Part shown: piece by piece, positions 1 through 11,406 of the stretch | How positions within the stretch are numbered: position 1 is the first letter of the stretch | How the letters are laid out: each line of letters starts with the position of its first letter | NCBI RefSeq assembly: GCF_047948215.1 | Contig: NC_134455.1 | Coordinates: 308,840,147-308,904,146 of the forward strand | Direction: 5' to 3' | Length of the DNA stretch: 64,000 nucleotides | Source of the DNA: Lycorma delicatula | Taxonomy: Eukaryota; Arthropoda; Insecta; Hemiptera; Fulgoridae | Notes under the pieces: generated by a model | Told to the model about the DNA's origin: nothing | Databases searched by the model: none | What the model saw: the letters and a program-made list of their open reading frames with translations, nothing else | Position numbers and translations under genes: made by a program

Positions 1-81
1 TTTTTCCATTACTTGAGGACTTTTCACAAATTCTCAGTTTCAAAATTTGTAAAAAGTAGAAAGATTACAAAAATGTGATAT

Positions 82-205
82 TATAAAATAGCCTTAAAAC
101 ATTTTTTTATAATAAATTAATATAATATATTCACTTTTTCAGCATATATTATGCATTCTTATAGCTAAACAGTTTAGTAGTCTGAATTGGCAGGCAGGGG
201 AGTTT
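82..205 (+). repeat. Left inverted repeat of the 82-2398 element
   Basis: Aligns to the reverse complement of 2285-2398 through ataaaatag, a T-rich run with tataataaatt, cactttttc, cattcttatagctaa, cagtt and agtctgaa. The left arm has an extra stretch of about 13 AT bases after tataataaatt. Identity is clearly above chance over the non-AT part, notably the 15-base core. Confidence 0.65.
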
Positions 206-450
206 GAGTTGAAGGTGATGAGACAGTGGGAGAGCTTGCCGACAGGTAATGACAAGACTTAACAAGAAGTAATATGTTTATTGATAACTATCCACGCATC
301 TCATGCTCCATGCAACTACTACTATCAGTGCTGTTTCAACCACAAGCATGCATAAATTGAGTTTTTTCTGTCCTTCGTGATCAATGATCAAATACTTTTT
401 TTTTTGGAAAATATATTTTCAGGCTATAAAGCAAACTTTCCATTTTCAAA

Positions 451-2085
451 ATGGCTTCAAGAGACTGCAAAAATTCTACAGATTCTTTTTTTATGTCTGT
501 GGTAAATTAATGGTGAAAAGGAAAAAAGAAATATAACAAGTTTCGTTCAACAAGTGTACCTCATATATTTTGGAGTGAAACTAGGAGATCAAGACAAAAT
601 TTGGGCACCCCACTATGTTTGCTATACATGTGTTGAAGGACTTAGACAGAGATCAAAGGGTGAACAACAACCATTCATATGTAGAGTTTCATTGGTGTGG
701 CAAGAGTCAAAAAATCACACCAATGATTGTTACTTTTGTTCGACTGGTGTTCATGGTTTCAATTTGAAGAATAAAAAAGAATCGTCTATCCAAATATGCC
801 ACCCACTTTACCCCTGGTTCCTCATGATCCAGACATACCAGTGCCAATCCAACAGAAAACGTACCTGAAATATAATGTTCCATAAGTAATTTAAATGTGG
901 ATAACATCGAGGAATAAGAACCGGAGATAGCTGTGCACCAGAGTTTTATTCACAGTCCAAACTAAACAATTTGATTTGAGACTTGCATCTGACCAAAGAA
1001 AATTCAGAATTGTTTGGTTCGTGGCTTAAAGAGAAGAATCTGCTAGCAGCTGCCACCTCATTTTCCTGGTTCAGATACAGAGGAAAGGAGTTTCTTCAAT
1101 ATTTTTTGGAAGAAGGAGAATTAGTCTTCTGCACTGACATATGTGGACTTTTGACTCAATTTATCATTCTGTTAAATCGAATGTATTTAATGAAAGAGAC
1201 TGTTCATAGAATCGTCCAAAAGAAGCCTAAAAGGTGTCCTTCTTCACAATGGGAATACCCGCTGGACATTCTGTCGATTTGAAAGAGGGTTACAATAATT
1301 TGGAATTTGTTCTCAACAAAATTAAATACGGCAGTCATTAGTGGATTACGTGCAGTGATCTCAAAGTAATACCAATGCTCTTAGGACAGCAACAAGGATA
1401 CACAAATTTTCCTTGTTTTTGTGTGAATGGGATAGCAGAGACGGAGAAAAATCATTGGATAAGGAAAAATTAGCCAAAAAGAGCTTCTTTAGAACCTGGA
1501 ACCAAAAATGGGCTTCGAAATGCTCTCATAGATCCAAAAGTTCTTCTTCCACTTCTGCATATCAAGTTAGGCTTGATGAAGCAATCTGTGAAAGCCTTGC
1601 CAAAAGAAGTTAAATGTTTTAAATACATCTGTAGTAAATTTCCAATCTTATCAACCGCCAAACTAAAAGAGGGAGTCTTCTTTACTGGTCCTGACATTAG
1701 AAAACTTCTCAAAAATGGTAATTTTGAGAAACAAATGTAAGCTGCAAAAAAAGAAGCCTGGGGAGCCTTTAAAGATATAGTAACCAAGTTTCTGGGCAAT
1801 AAGAAGGATGCGAACTTCAAATCAATCGTTGAGAACATGCTGCAGAAGTATAAAAATTTAGGTTGTTCCAAGAACTTAAAGGTTCACTTCCTAAATTCAC
1901 ATATGGACTATTTTCCTAAAAATCTGGGTGCCATTGGCAAAGAGATGGATGAGAGATTTCATCAGGACATGAAAAAATGGAAAGAGGTATCAAGGGAAAT
2001 GGACTAGTACAATGATGGCAGACTATTAGTGGATGTTACATCAAGATGAACCCTACAGAGAACATAGAAGGAAAAACCCGAAGCA
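451..2085 (+). pseudogene. Broken copy of a multi-copy arthropod gene of unknown function
   Basis: Reading begins at an ATG at 451 (MASRDCKNSTDS) and continues through several frames. Recognisable blocks in order are a cysteine-containing N-terminus (VCYTCVEGLR near 615-650, CYFC near 728), YFGVKLGDQDK (about 566-600), LGSWLKE-type and SWFRYRGKEF (about 1005-1095), LHIKLGLMK (about 1553-1580), FPILSTAKLKEGVF (about 1640-1680), HFLNSHMDYFPKNLGA (about 1885-1935), FHQDM (about 1955) and a terminal KRYQGKW then MMADY block (about 1983-2025). At least four frameshifts and several stops break it; one lies in the T run near 486 and another just after FHQDM. I recognise the family as uncharacterised proteins repeated in arthropod and cnidarian genomes; its function is unknown to me. 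The N-terminal cysteine pairs suggest a small zinc-binding fold. A second copy lies at 63195-64000. Confidence 0.75.
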
Positions 2086-2284
2086 GATTATAGGCTGTCC
2101 AAAGAAACAACACGGAATAAAATTGTAAATTGTAAATTGGATTAATGAATAGGGGGATTGGTTCCCAAAGGCATGTATCTCATAAAATTTAATTAAATAA
2201 ATAAAAATAAATTAATTTAAAAATGCACTATTATAGAAATTACGCTTATTTTGTGGCAATTTTCATTAGAAATTAAGGGATCAA

Positions 2285-2398
2285 TGACCACCTCCCACCC
2301 TCCTCTTCAGACCACTCAACTGCTTAGCTATAAGAATGTGTAGTATAAGCCAAAAAAGTGAATTTATTATAAAAAATGGTTTTATATCTATTTTATTA
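2285..2398 (-). repeat. Right inverted repeat of the 82-2398 element
   Basis: Reverse complement of the left arm. On the minus strand it reads tataataaatt, cacttttttgg, cattcttatagctaa, gcagttgagtggtctgaag and then a G-rich stretch (ggagggtggg) that parallels the G-rich inner end of the left arm (ggcaggcagggg). Confidence 0.65.
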
Positions 2399-4528
2399 AA
2401 ATATTAAAAAGTGCAAATCCACCTTACCAGCAAATAAATTTTGACTTCTCGAGATCTTTCAGTCCTTATTAGACCACCATCAGGACATTAAAATACCATT
2501 ATATACTCATGAGTATACTGATAAATTAGTAATGGCTAAAAAGTAAAATTAGTAAAATGATACTAACAAATTCCTAAATAATGATTACCTCACTAAAACT
2601 GTCATTAAATGGAGTCAGTTTGATGGTTAAATACTGATTCAATCTCATAAAAAAACATTTTTCTGGCATTAACACAATCTGTGGTAGTGCAGAACAACCA
2701 TTCAGACAGGATGATCCTGATGATGGCACATAATTAAACAGGGTCATTTAGAGTTACAATAATAGGAGTATTTTAATATTTATTTATTTTAATACTGAGT
2801 ATCTGCATTATAAGATGATAGTGTATGCATTTAAATGAGCATTGGCTTAGTGAACAGAGGACTGACATATTTTCTATATTTAATCATGTATAGGTAGGTC
2901 ATTAAGCTGTTCAGGTATAGAAATGGAAGGTTGTCTGTAGTTGCCAAAGAAAAAAAAAAACATTAATTTATAGTAATTACTTTGGCTTAATTATAATTTC
3001 AGTTTTTATTTCTTCTTTAGCAGATAAGGATATTTAATTGGAGAATTTTGAAACAAAATCCTAGCTAAATTAACTAGGATATAAAGTAATGTTTTAATCT
3101 GTACTACTTTAAATACGATTATGAACAATAAAACCTTACTTTGAAAAATATTAGTAACATCTTTAAATGATAAAAAATTAATAAATTTATATTCTATCTG
3201 TACAAAAGATTTCTTGTTTGTATGGTACTTTACTTGCTTTCCTCCTAGTAGCTGTGAGGTGATTGGTTGGTATTATTCCAATCATGTTTCTATTTTTATG
3301 TCTTTTTATTTATTTAATAACTTGAACAAGAGATGTAGAACTAAACATTTTTAAGGAACTGGTAAATCATAACTGTGGCAAGGATTTAATTTTGTCATTT
3401 TTACAGTCACCTTTAAAGTGTCATTGGAATCCATTATTAAATTGTTACTACCCACATTCTCCTGATAATTTTTTAACTTGGTGTTGTGGTCTGTTTGATG
3501 ATGATTATCCAGTTCAAAAATTGAAGCAGACCTTACTGGTCTATTAATAACTTAAGTTGTTGAAGGGCAAGAAATTTTCATTTTGTGAGCTTTTTAAGGA
3601 TACTAAAAAGATGAAGTTAAAAATACACAATTTAAATTGAAAAAAAAAATTGTATTTAATAATTTCATTGTATCTGCTTCTAACTGTCAGGCAGCTTGGC
3701 AAATAATTAAACAAGAATGGTGTATTTGTAAATATTATTAGGGAGGATGTTCAGTCAGACATTTTGTTGTTAATACCTTTTTTTTGTTAATAACATTGCT
3801 GGTTTGAACAAGGTAGTAACTAAAATGGTCTGAGATAAAATTGTAATGCAATCTCAGGTTCTGTTGGAATTTATGTGGTGTCTAGTTAGCACATAAAGAT
3901 ATTTAGAATCTTTCTAATTCTTAACCAAGCTATTTGTAGCTGTATGGTAACATCGTTAAAAGACAATAAATTCGTTGTTGGCTTCTTAACTGATTTAATA
4001 AATAGTTCTTTAATTTTTGTAATATTTTTTAATTCTCTAGAAATAGATAAAGTTCTCACAAGAGAAAAAAATGGATGTTCTACAGAAGCAGGTAGTTACT
4101 AGGCAGTTAGCTTGATATTATTTTTTTTGTATGAAGGAATTCTTATTCCATAGACTCTTGTTTTTTTTAAATAAAAAATTATCTACTTATTAATAATCTA
4201 CTAGTTAATAAATCTACTTCATTTTTCTTAGAAATTTAACAGCAAAGACTGTAGATCATATAGTTAAATTAATAATGAATGGTTGTCTTTAGAAATAGAA
4301 GCTTTATAAATTTAAATTTTATATAATTTAATTTTCATTTATGTGTGATCTAAAAAAGACATTTGATGAAGAATTCATGGCTGTTTTCATTTATTGAATT
4401 TAGCATTACAAATAATACATTACAGATTTTTAGGTCATAATTATCAGATAAAAGACAGTTAATGTGTATATGGAGTCCCCTCTGTGTTCAAGAGAGGTTG
4501 TGTATGGTGTTCCTAAATATTATTGGCT
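2399..4528. other. AT-rich stretch without recognisable gene
   Basis: Dominated by A/T runs and scattered stops in all frames. I see no coding similarity, tRNA or recognisable transposon. A run of A at 2950-2960 and similar homopolymers are the only simple features. Confidence 0.6.
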
Positions 4529-4571
4529 GACTCACCGGGTTGGTCTAGTGGTGAATGCGTCTTCGCAAATC
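4529..4571 (+). repeat. Head fragment of tRNA-derived SINE family A
   Basis: Carries the family's promoter head (accgggttggtctagtggt, then gcgtcttcgcaaatc) and breaks off after about 43 bases. It contains a pol III A-box-like stretch tggtctagtgg. Longer copies are at 19983-20200, 24846-25133 and 29265-29540. Confidence 0.75.
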
Positions 4572-4904
4572 TTATCCAAAATAAAATAACTGAAAAATGG
4601 ATTTAAAAATAAATAACATTATACAGATCTATAACAAAATAGTTCATGAAAAGTAATTTTAAAATATACAAAATATATTGTCGTTTGGTAAAAATAATCA
4701 AAAAGATATGAAAAAAAAATGAAAAATATTTAGTAGATTAAACAATGTGAAAGTTAAAATGAAGAGGTACTTAAAAATAAATAAAATAATATAATAAATT
4801 TATGTAATATAAATTTTGATAGAATGAGTGGTAATTAGAAAAATAGACTTTAGAGAAATGGTTTTATAAATTATTTGAAATAAATGTAAAAAAAACATTT
4901 ATTT

Positions 4905-5600
4905 TTTACTTCCTTGTACAAAGTATTGTGATCGTGAAAAATGTTGGTTTTCAGATTTAAACAGAAATATCCATTTTGGCCATCCCTGAGTCCTTTTTCA
5001 CTAGTTTTGATGTGACTTCTGAATGAATGTATGTATGTATCTCGCATAACTCAAAAATAATTAGCTGTAGAACACTGAAATTTTGGATTTAGGACTGTTG
5101 TAACACCTAGTTGTGCACCTTCCCTTTTGATTGCAATTGACTGAACCAAAAGTGTCAAAAAAAGCTCAAAATCCAAAAAAAATTGGATATTGAATTTTTT
5201 CTTAACTGTGGTAATAAGCCCTCATTGAAAGCTTTACAACGATATATCATAAGTGGCACTTATTTTCACTGGCTCCATAGTTACAGCCAAATAAAATTTT
5301 AATGAAATATTTGGATCTTACAAGAGAAGGCACAGCGGTTCAAATCAAACTTCACCTCCTTTTTTTTAACTTTTCTGGTAATCTATTTTTTAACTTTTTT
5401 TTTTAATTTAAATATATTGATTTATTAATGATTATTAACCCGAAATTGTAAAAAAAAAATTTACAATTATTCAATACAATAAAAAAAGTATGAAAAAATC
5501 AGAAGTTATTAGTGAAATAAATTATATGTACTTTTAAAAATGTGTATATGTAATTTAATGGGCATTATTACATATGAGTATATGTTACAGATTTGATGAG
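4905..5600 (+). repeat. Dispersed repeat C, copy 1
   Basis: About 650-700 bp matched in the same orientation by 34520-35210. Shared landmarks include attgtgatcg near the start, gaaattttggatttagg, gactgttgtaacat-type, tttgattgcaat, gcaatcgactgaac-type, taagccctcattga, caacgatatatcataagtg and a 3' end with tgtaatttaatgggc. No coding capacity is seen. It ends in A/T-rich sequence with no clear inverted repeat, so its class (5'-truncated retroelement or internal piece of a DNA element) is open. Confidence 0.8.
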
Positions 5601-5944
5601 ACAACTGATTATTTCATATTAATTGAAAATGATAATTTAGAATCGTATTATTTTTGGATTTTCTAATTTAATTTTATTTAATTATTCTGGAATTTCTGTT
5701 TAATATTATCTACATTAAATTTAACTACAGAGTGACTGAAAAATAGACCCTCACAAGAACAACATATATACTGAGGCATATATGCCCAATCTTTTATAAG
5801 TTGCAAAAAATTGTTATGATTTAGTTCATTACTTCTCTGATATTGTCAGACAATATTCTCTGTAAGTCAGAGTTGATCATCATTTCATTTATTTGTTTTT
5901 TGTTCCCAATCAATTAATTGCTCTTTGGTTGATATAATTCTTCT

Positions 5945-6251
5945 CATCTTAATTTGTGTATATGTTCTCTAGGTTTCAAATTTTCTCTACATTCATCATC
6001 CTCTCTTAATCTTTTTATTCTTTCCTTAGACTTAACGTTTTCTTTTTATATTTATCACCTTTTCTTAATGTTTTTAATCTTTCTTTGGTTTTAACATTTT
6101 CTTCCTCTTTATATTTATCATCTCTTAATATTTTTATTCTTGCCCTTGTTCTTAACGTTTTTTCCTTATCATATTCTTCTTCTTGTCGTTTTTTTGAGAT
6201 ATATTTCTTCATGTTATCTTTCTTTTTCCTGTATAATTGTTTCTTTTTCAT
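5945..6251 (-). pseudogene. Degenerate coding repeat, lysine/glutamate-rich, about 20-residue units
   Basis: The minus strand carries an open stretch of 78 codons (6015-6251) and, beyond its stops, further related sequence down to about 5945. The DNA repeats with a period of 57-60 bases (starts near 6006, 6063 and 6123). Each unit encodes a highly charged motif of the form RIKRLREDDxY followed by K/E-rich residues, which would form helix or coiled coil. Stops interrupt the downstream units, so this is not an intact gene. Similar charged repeats open some transposon proteins, but I cannot assign it. It could also be a decayed exon of a host coiled-coil protein. Confidence 0.45.
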
Positions 6252-6639
6252 TTTTGATTATTCACCAAATAATCCAATAAAAAAAAACTGAATATTTTAC
6301 ACTGTAAGGTCGAAAGTAACCAGTATACACTGGTTACAGTGTTCAAGGAATTCACTAAATGGAATAGTATAATTATTACTAAGTTTTATTTATACAACAC
6401 ACCAGAAATCTGAAACTTTTGTTAATCGGCAACTCATGAAGATACGCATAATATTGATCTATTAATACGAATAATAAAGGGACTTTTACTCTATCCTAAT
6501 GTTACATGTAAGATTATTGAATTAATTATTGAATAAATATTTGATGTTAATAAAAACTAATATTTCAGCAATTGTGTAACTGTCTGCTTTATTAAAGAAT
6601 TGGAGGATCGTATCTCACTTTCAAATGAAATAAGTTTAA

Positions 6640-6716
6640 ATGAAGTGCAGCAAAAAGTGTGTATACGTAATTTAATAGGCATACAAGGAAGTCATGTAGT
6701 GTCCACATCAGATTTT
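6640..6716 (+). repeat. 3' end fragment of dispersed repeat C
   Basis: The segment tgtgtatacgtaatttaata, then ggca, aggaagtcatgtagtg and cacatcagatttttttg parallels the 3' end of the copy at 34520-35210 (gaagtcatgtgttgt, acatccgtttttt). It directly abuts a SINE A remnant on its right. Confidence 0.65.
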
Positions 6717-6720
6717 TTTG

Positions 6721-6918
6721 TTTAGCCTTCGGAGCCACCGTAAGGTATTACTTCAGAGGATGAATGAGAATGATATGTGGAGAATGAGATATGAGAATGA
6801 AGTGTGGTGGTCTTGTGCAGTCTCAGGTCAACCATTTCTGCGATGTGTGGTTAATTGAAACCCAACCACCAAAGAACACCGGTATCCATGATCTAATATT
6901 CAAATCCATATAAAAGTA
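6721..6918 (-). repeat. SINE family A, body and tail, head missing
   Basis: On the minus strand it holds the tRNA-unrelated body (ggataccggtgttctttgg, ggttgggtttcaattaacca) and the tail side (ttcatcctctgaagtaatac). The tRNA-like head is absent. It carries small internal duplications of a gagaatgagatatgag type around 6768-6805 not seen in the other copies. Confidence 0.75.
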
Positions 6919-6999
6919 TTGTTATTAAAATTAATAAATATTATTATTTGTCCCGGGAGTGTTTACATGTTATTACATTACATTTAATATTATAGTTAC

Positions 7000-7195
7000 A
7001 TAATATTTAATCATATAACTATCTGATGAAGTCTATAGACAACAATCAAAGCAATGAGGCAACGAGAGAAGCATTGTCATGACCACTAAGACTATATACA
7101 AAATCGCTTGCTCTTTAATATCCTATACTAAAGAGTAATGTTTGTCAGCAATGTTTTTTTGGCAGTCATGTTTTTTAACTTTTAATATTTATCTT
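7000..7195 (+). repeat. Dispersed repeat D, end segment, copy 1
   Basis: Matches 13005-13192 in inverse orientation: atcatataactatctgatga, agtctatagacaacaatc, aagcaatgaggcaacgag, then an AT part with ttaaagag-type hairpin sequence and gtttgtcagcaatg. A shorter match is at 42358-42470, where it adjoins the fold-back element, so this may be one end of a larger unit. Confidence 0.7.
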
Positions 7196-7513
7196 TTGTG
7201 ATTTTTTTGAATGTTAATATTGATTCATTCAGATTAGCACTTGGTATCTTGATCATATTTTAATGTCTTACATTTCCAATATTTGAATGGACTGTTAATC
7301 CATTATTATAATACATAGTATAATATTATTAGTATAGTATAATCAATGTTCACCAAGATTCATCTACTAAAATTCTGATTTCAATTGAAAAAGAACAATA
7401 ATAAAGAACAATTCAAATGCATGTAATAAAAAAAAAAACTTAAAATCTTCAAGTATGGATTTATTTAAATTAAATTGATTAATGTTTTTTTAAATATATT
7501 AAAAATTCAGAAA

Positions 7514-7609
7514 GGGTTATTCAAAAAGAAGGAGCAGATTTTAAATATTCATTTCTAATGAACGACAATCGATAGAGACACATTTGATACATCACTGAAT
7601 AGATGAAAG
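7514..7609 (+). repeat. Left TIR of the mariner-like element
   Basis: Pairs with 8334-8426 over its whole length with few mismatches. It includes catttctaatgaacgacaat and tgatacatcactgaatag, each present as a near-exact complement in the right arm. Confidence 0.85.
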
Positions 7610-8333
7610 TTCAAAGTTTTAAGCAGTATTAGTTCTATTCAATGCCTACAGTGACGCTGTGGTTTGTTTACTAGAAAATGGCAACCCCACAGGAAAAGTT
7701 GTTTGTGTGCTGCAGTTTGCAAAGAGTGAATCCATTGTTTTAGTGGGCAGCGTGTATTTAATTGTAAGTTCAACAAAGAGCCGCCTCATCAAAAATGGTA
7801 TAAGAAATTCATAGAAGATGGTTGCATATGCAAGGGAAAAGCACTGGTCGTCCTTGCACATCAGATGAAAATAGCTCTTTCCTTTTTATGAAGGGAACTG
7901 TGACTAGAATTACATAATTGAATGTGCTCCAAAACTGGTTGTTTTCATAAATTCAACAAGATTGGGATGATTTTATCTTCAAGCAAGATGGTGCTCCATC
8001 ACACTTCCATCACGAGGTATGGTAGTATCTGAATGTCACAATTCCAGAATGATTAATTGGAAGAGGTGGGCAACATAATCTTGTACATCTTAAGTGTCCT
8101 CCAAGGTTATCAGGTCTTACCCCTTGCGATTTTTATCTGTGAGGATACATAAAAGACAGCGTGTATGCACCTCCTGTACCTGATACTCTTCAAGATCTGT
8201 GAAATCAAATTGCTGCAGCAGTGACTTCAATAACGAGAGACCAGTTAGTTCATGTGTGGCAAGAAATGTTCTACCAACTCAATGTTTCTCGCATAACAAA
8301 TGATGCTCATGTGCATAAAATAAAACTTTCAGT

Positions 8334-8426
8334 TTTCCTCTATTCAGTGATGTATCATGTGTCACTATCTATTGTCTTTCATTAGAAATAAATATTTATA
8401 TTTTGCTCCTTCTTTTTAAATAACTC
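8334..8426 (-). repeat. Right TIR of the mariner-like element
   Basis: Includes ctattcagtgatgtatca, gtctttcattagaaata and ttgctccttctttttaaata, the complement of the left terminal repeat. Confidence 0.85.
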
Positions 8427-8429
8427 ATT

Positions 8430-11400
8430 ATACATAATTTAATATATAATTTTGGGTACCATATATTTTTCAGAAAAAGGTTACAAAATATAGATTCAGT
8501 GGAGCTTACAGTGTTATTAAGAATTATGCTGTAATTATTAAGCCATTAAGAAATCAACAAGTAGTTGTTAAGAAGTTAATAAAACCTATTCCAGTTATCC
8601 ATTTTTTTACCTCATAATAATACATAATGCTATAGTGAAGTATTAACATTGAGTATTTATTTGTTTGCATGTAATTCCATAATGTCTGTACCGATTGTTA
8701 AAATAAAATTATTAATATTAATTTCAACATGGGATTTTTTATGTAGACAGGATTAATTTTAACAAACTGCCTGATCTTTCCTTTAATTGAGTTTGAAAAA
8801 TTAATTTGTTTTTATATAAACATCAGCCTCATTTTTGTATTAAATTCAGAAAAATAACCATTACAATTAATGAGCTACAAATAAATAATATTTAGAACAT
8901 TATTAGATGTTATTGTCATGCTTTGATTCGATTATGTAATATCATTAAAACGTTGGTTATATTTTGGTAAATAATACACGTATTCTAATTTTTCAACAAA
9001 AATTACAGTTTTGAATAATAAGTTGAACAAAATTTTTTTATTTATTTTCTTACATGAAGGTATAATGTAGTAAAATAAATAGGCCAAAACAAAATATATA
9101 TTCATTATGAAAACTGGAATGTTAAGTTCTGTATAATGAATTTTTGATGGACATAAATCATTTATGTTTTTTTTATTTTATTCATTTCTTATAGATACAA
9201 CATGACATTAAAATCTATTAAGTAGAACATACAAGTCATTGATAATGGTTCATCATATTTGTCTGTCTTGTGTGAAAGGTGGGTCCTGGCCTTAATTTAA
9301 CCTCTTTCATTAAAAACAAGTAATCTGTTGAAGAAAACCAGAAGAGTGATGTAGTTCCACTGGTAAGGCTAATTATCAACTGGCAGCATTTAATGCATGT
9401 GTCTAATGAGTTATGATTCAAATTATTTTTTCTTAATTTCGTTAAGCTTCTGGTCTTAATGATAAGTACTTCTTCACCTTTGTTGTCACTAAATATATTT
9501 AAATATCTAATAATCTAATCGTTGAACAGTTTATAAGGAATGAAACAGTTGTTTAATGTAACAAAATATACTACTTCTGTAGAAATGCTGTAAAATTCAA
9601 TTCAGGAAATTTTAGAAATTTAAATATATTATTTTAATCTTACTGACTGACTGGTGCTGTATCTGCCTGTTAGTATCAAATACTCATGCACATAAGAGTT
9701 GAGGCATAAAATAATTTGCCATGATTTTAGTCATTTTTTAGCTGAGAAAAGCAGTTAATATTGATAGAGACCACCCAATTGGCGTACCTGCTGTTCAGTC
9801 TGCCTGATCCTTCTCTAACGATATTGAATTGTTTATTCAAGCGTATCTAGCTTGGCATTCTGCTATTTTTTTTATTAAGTTTAAATAAAAAAGGTTGATA
9901 ATAGTACGATTCTAAATAAACATTTTTTGTTTATTAGTTAAATAATTTTTTCTTCTTTTTAACAAAAATGAATCACTTTCAGTTATTTCAATCAGATATT
10001 ACAATCTTCTAACATTTATTGCAATGTTAATAATGATAAATAAGAAAAATTACAATCTGCCAAACATAATACGATATGATGTAAAAAAAACAAATTATCT
10101 TTTCACTCATGTATGAATTAAACAAACTATTTCCACTCCACAGTTCTTAATCAAAGATTTTTTAAAAAAATATCTTAGTCTTATTAATAATATTTGATCC
10201 TTTTCTTACTTAGCTTATAAAAATGAATACACCAGTTTTTTATTATCAAACGTTTTGCGCGTTCATAAAATTATAACCTGGAAAGTCTGTCGTAACTTTA
10301 GTTGGTTAATATTCTACATAACAACTGTACTGTTATTACCTATAGAAGCCCTGAAAGAATATATAATAAATATTAAAAACCATTAAGTTAGAAGAAATAA
10401 TAAATACTAATTGTTAATCATGTTGTATTTTTACTATGAGTTTGAACCTTAATAATTTGATTCATAATAAACGTAAAAATATCGAGCATTATTATATTTT
10501 AATCACCATTAGAGTTGTCGCGAAGTGGTGTGATCGCTTTGATCACCATGTGTTAGGTACTCCATGATTAATAGGAAAGTATCATTTAGGAAGTTCAGAT
10601 TTAGTCATAATTTACTATCTAATTTGCTTCATAAATTTCTATCTGACTTAAAGTAAAACTGGAGGCACTTGAAAATGAAGAGTAACTCTAAAGAAATGTA
10701 TGCTGTAATATGTCGAACATTAATCAATATATCGAATAGTAAATCAATATTCAATTGGTATTCAGTTTTAATGCTGTTAGCCATTAAAACTGCCACAATC
10801 TTGAAATGGTGAAACATTTCATAAAGACAATAGTCTTATGTTTTTTCTAGTCCTATGTCCTGTGTTTTATATTTTGCGTTTCAAATTAACCTTTTAAACA
10901 TGGTAGTCTGGACAGTTCCAAATCACTACGTTTAGCGATCTGCTTAGGCTAATTCCTTGTTACATTTTTTTGCTCTTACCTCCATATTCAGCTATCATCT
11001 ATACATAAATAAAGAAAATCAAAATTAAGTGATTTAAACTTTTTTTGAAAATTTTCTTAAAATTTTAAACCTGATATTAATTTTTTATCTTAATTATTAT
11101 ATTTTAATATTTATTAAAACTCTAAATTAGTTCATACTTTTATCATCATTGTGTTTTAAAACATCATCTATTTTGCATATAATAATTTTAAGGATATTTA
11201 AAAAAAATTAATCCATTTAATTTAAACAAATCCATATTTGAAGATTTCAAGCTTTTTTTGTTTCATTGTGTTTGAATTGTTCTTTTTCATTATTATACCA
11301 TGTATTATACTTATACTAATAATGGATTAACAGTCTAATCGAATACTGAAACTGTAAGACATTAAGATGATCAGGATACTAATTTTTGATTAGGATGAAT
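8430..11400. other. AT-rich stretch without recognisable gene
   Basis: No coding similarity is seen on either strand; the short ORFs near 9236-9421 and 10629-10817 have no recognisable motif. Nothing else stands out beyond homopolymer runs. Confidence 0.55.
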
Positions 11401-11406
11401 ATATTT

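Larger units (their letters stand above)
82..2398 (+). mobile_element. Candidate TIR transposon carrying a decayed gene of unknown function
   Basis: The block is bounded by diverged inverted repeats (left about 82-205, right about 2285-2398) that share the run cattcttatagctaa, and it encloses one near full-length but broken coding region at 451-2085. The arrangement is that of a DNA transposon whose single gene would be the mobility protein or a passenger. The exact outer ends and a target-site duplication could not be fixed, because the repeats fade into AT-rich sequence. I do not recognise the inverted repeat from a named superfamily. That this is one mobile unit is an inference from inverted repeats plus a second copy of the gene elsewhere in the window. 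Confidence 0.55.
7514..8426 (+). mobile_element. Internally deleted mariner-superfamily element with long TIRs
   Basis: Two inverted repeats of over 90 bp bound the element (7514-7609 and 8334-8426). Outer ends read gggttattcaaaaagaagga on the left and its near complement on the right. Inside, the 5' part encodes the transposase N-terminus (MATPQEK at 7677, then QFAKSES, KWYKKFIE and STGRP), a DNA-binding helix-turn-helix region. After a large deletion the C-terminal part resumes near 7958 with QDGAPSH, then LTPCDFYL, GYIKDSVY and NVSRITNDAHV (to about 8320). QDGAP and LTPCDFYL match the catalytic Asp blocks of the Tc1/mariner family. Stops and frameshifts make it inactive. The flanking TA duplication is not clear, which fits age. 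Confidence 0.85.

Noticed and set aside
1470..1871. 133-codon minus-strand ORF
   Set aside because: Antisense shadow of the broken gene at 451-2085, which has recognisable family motifs on the plus strand.
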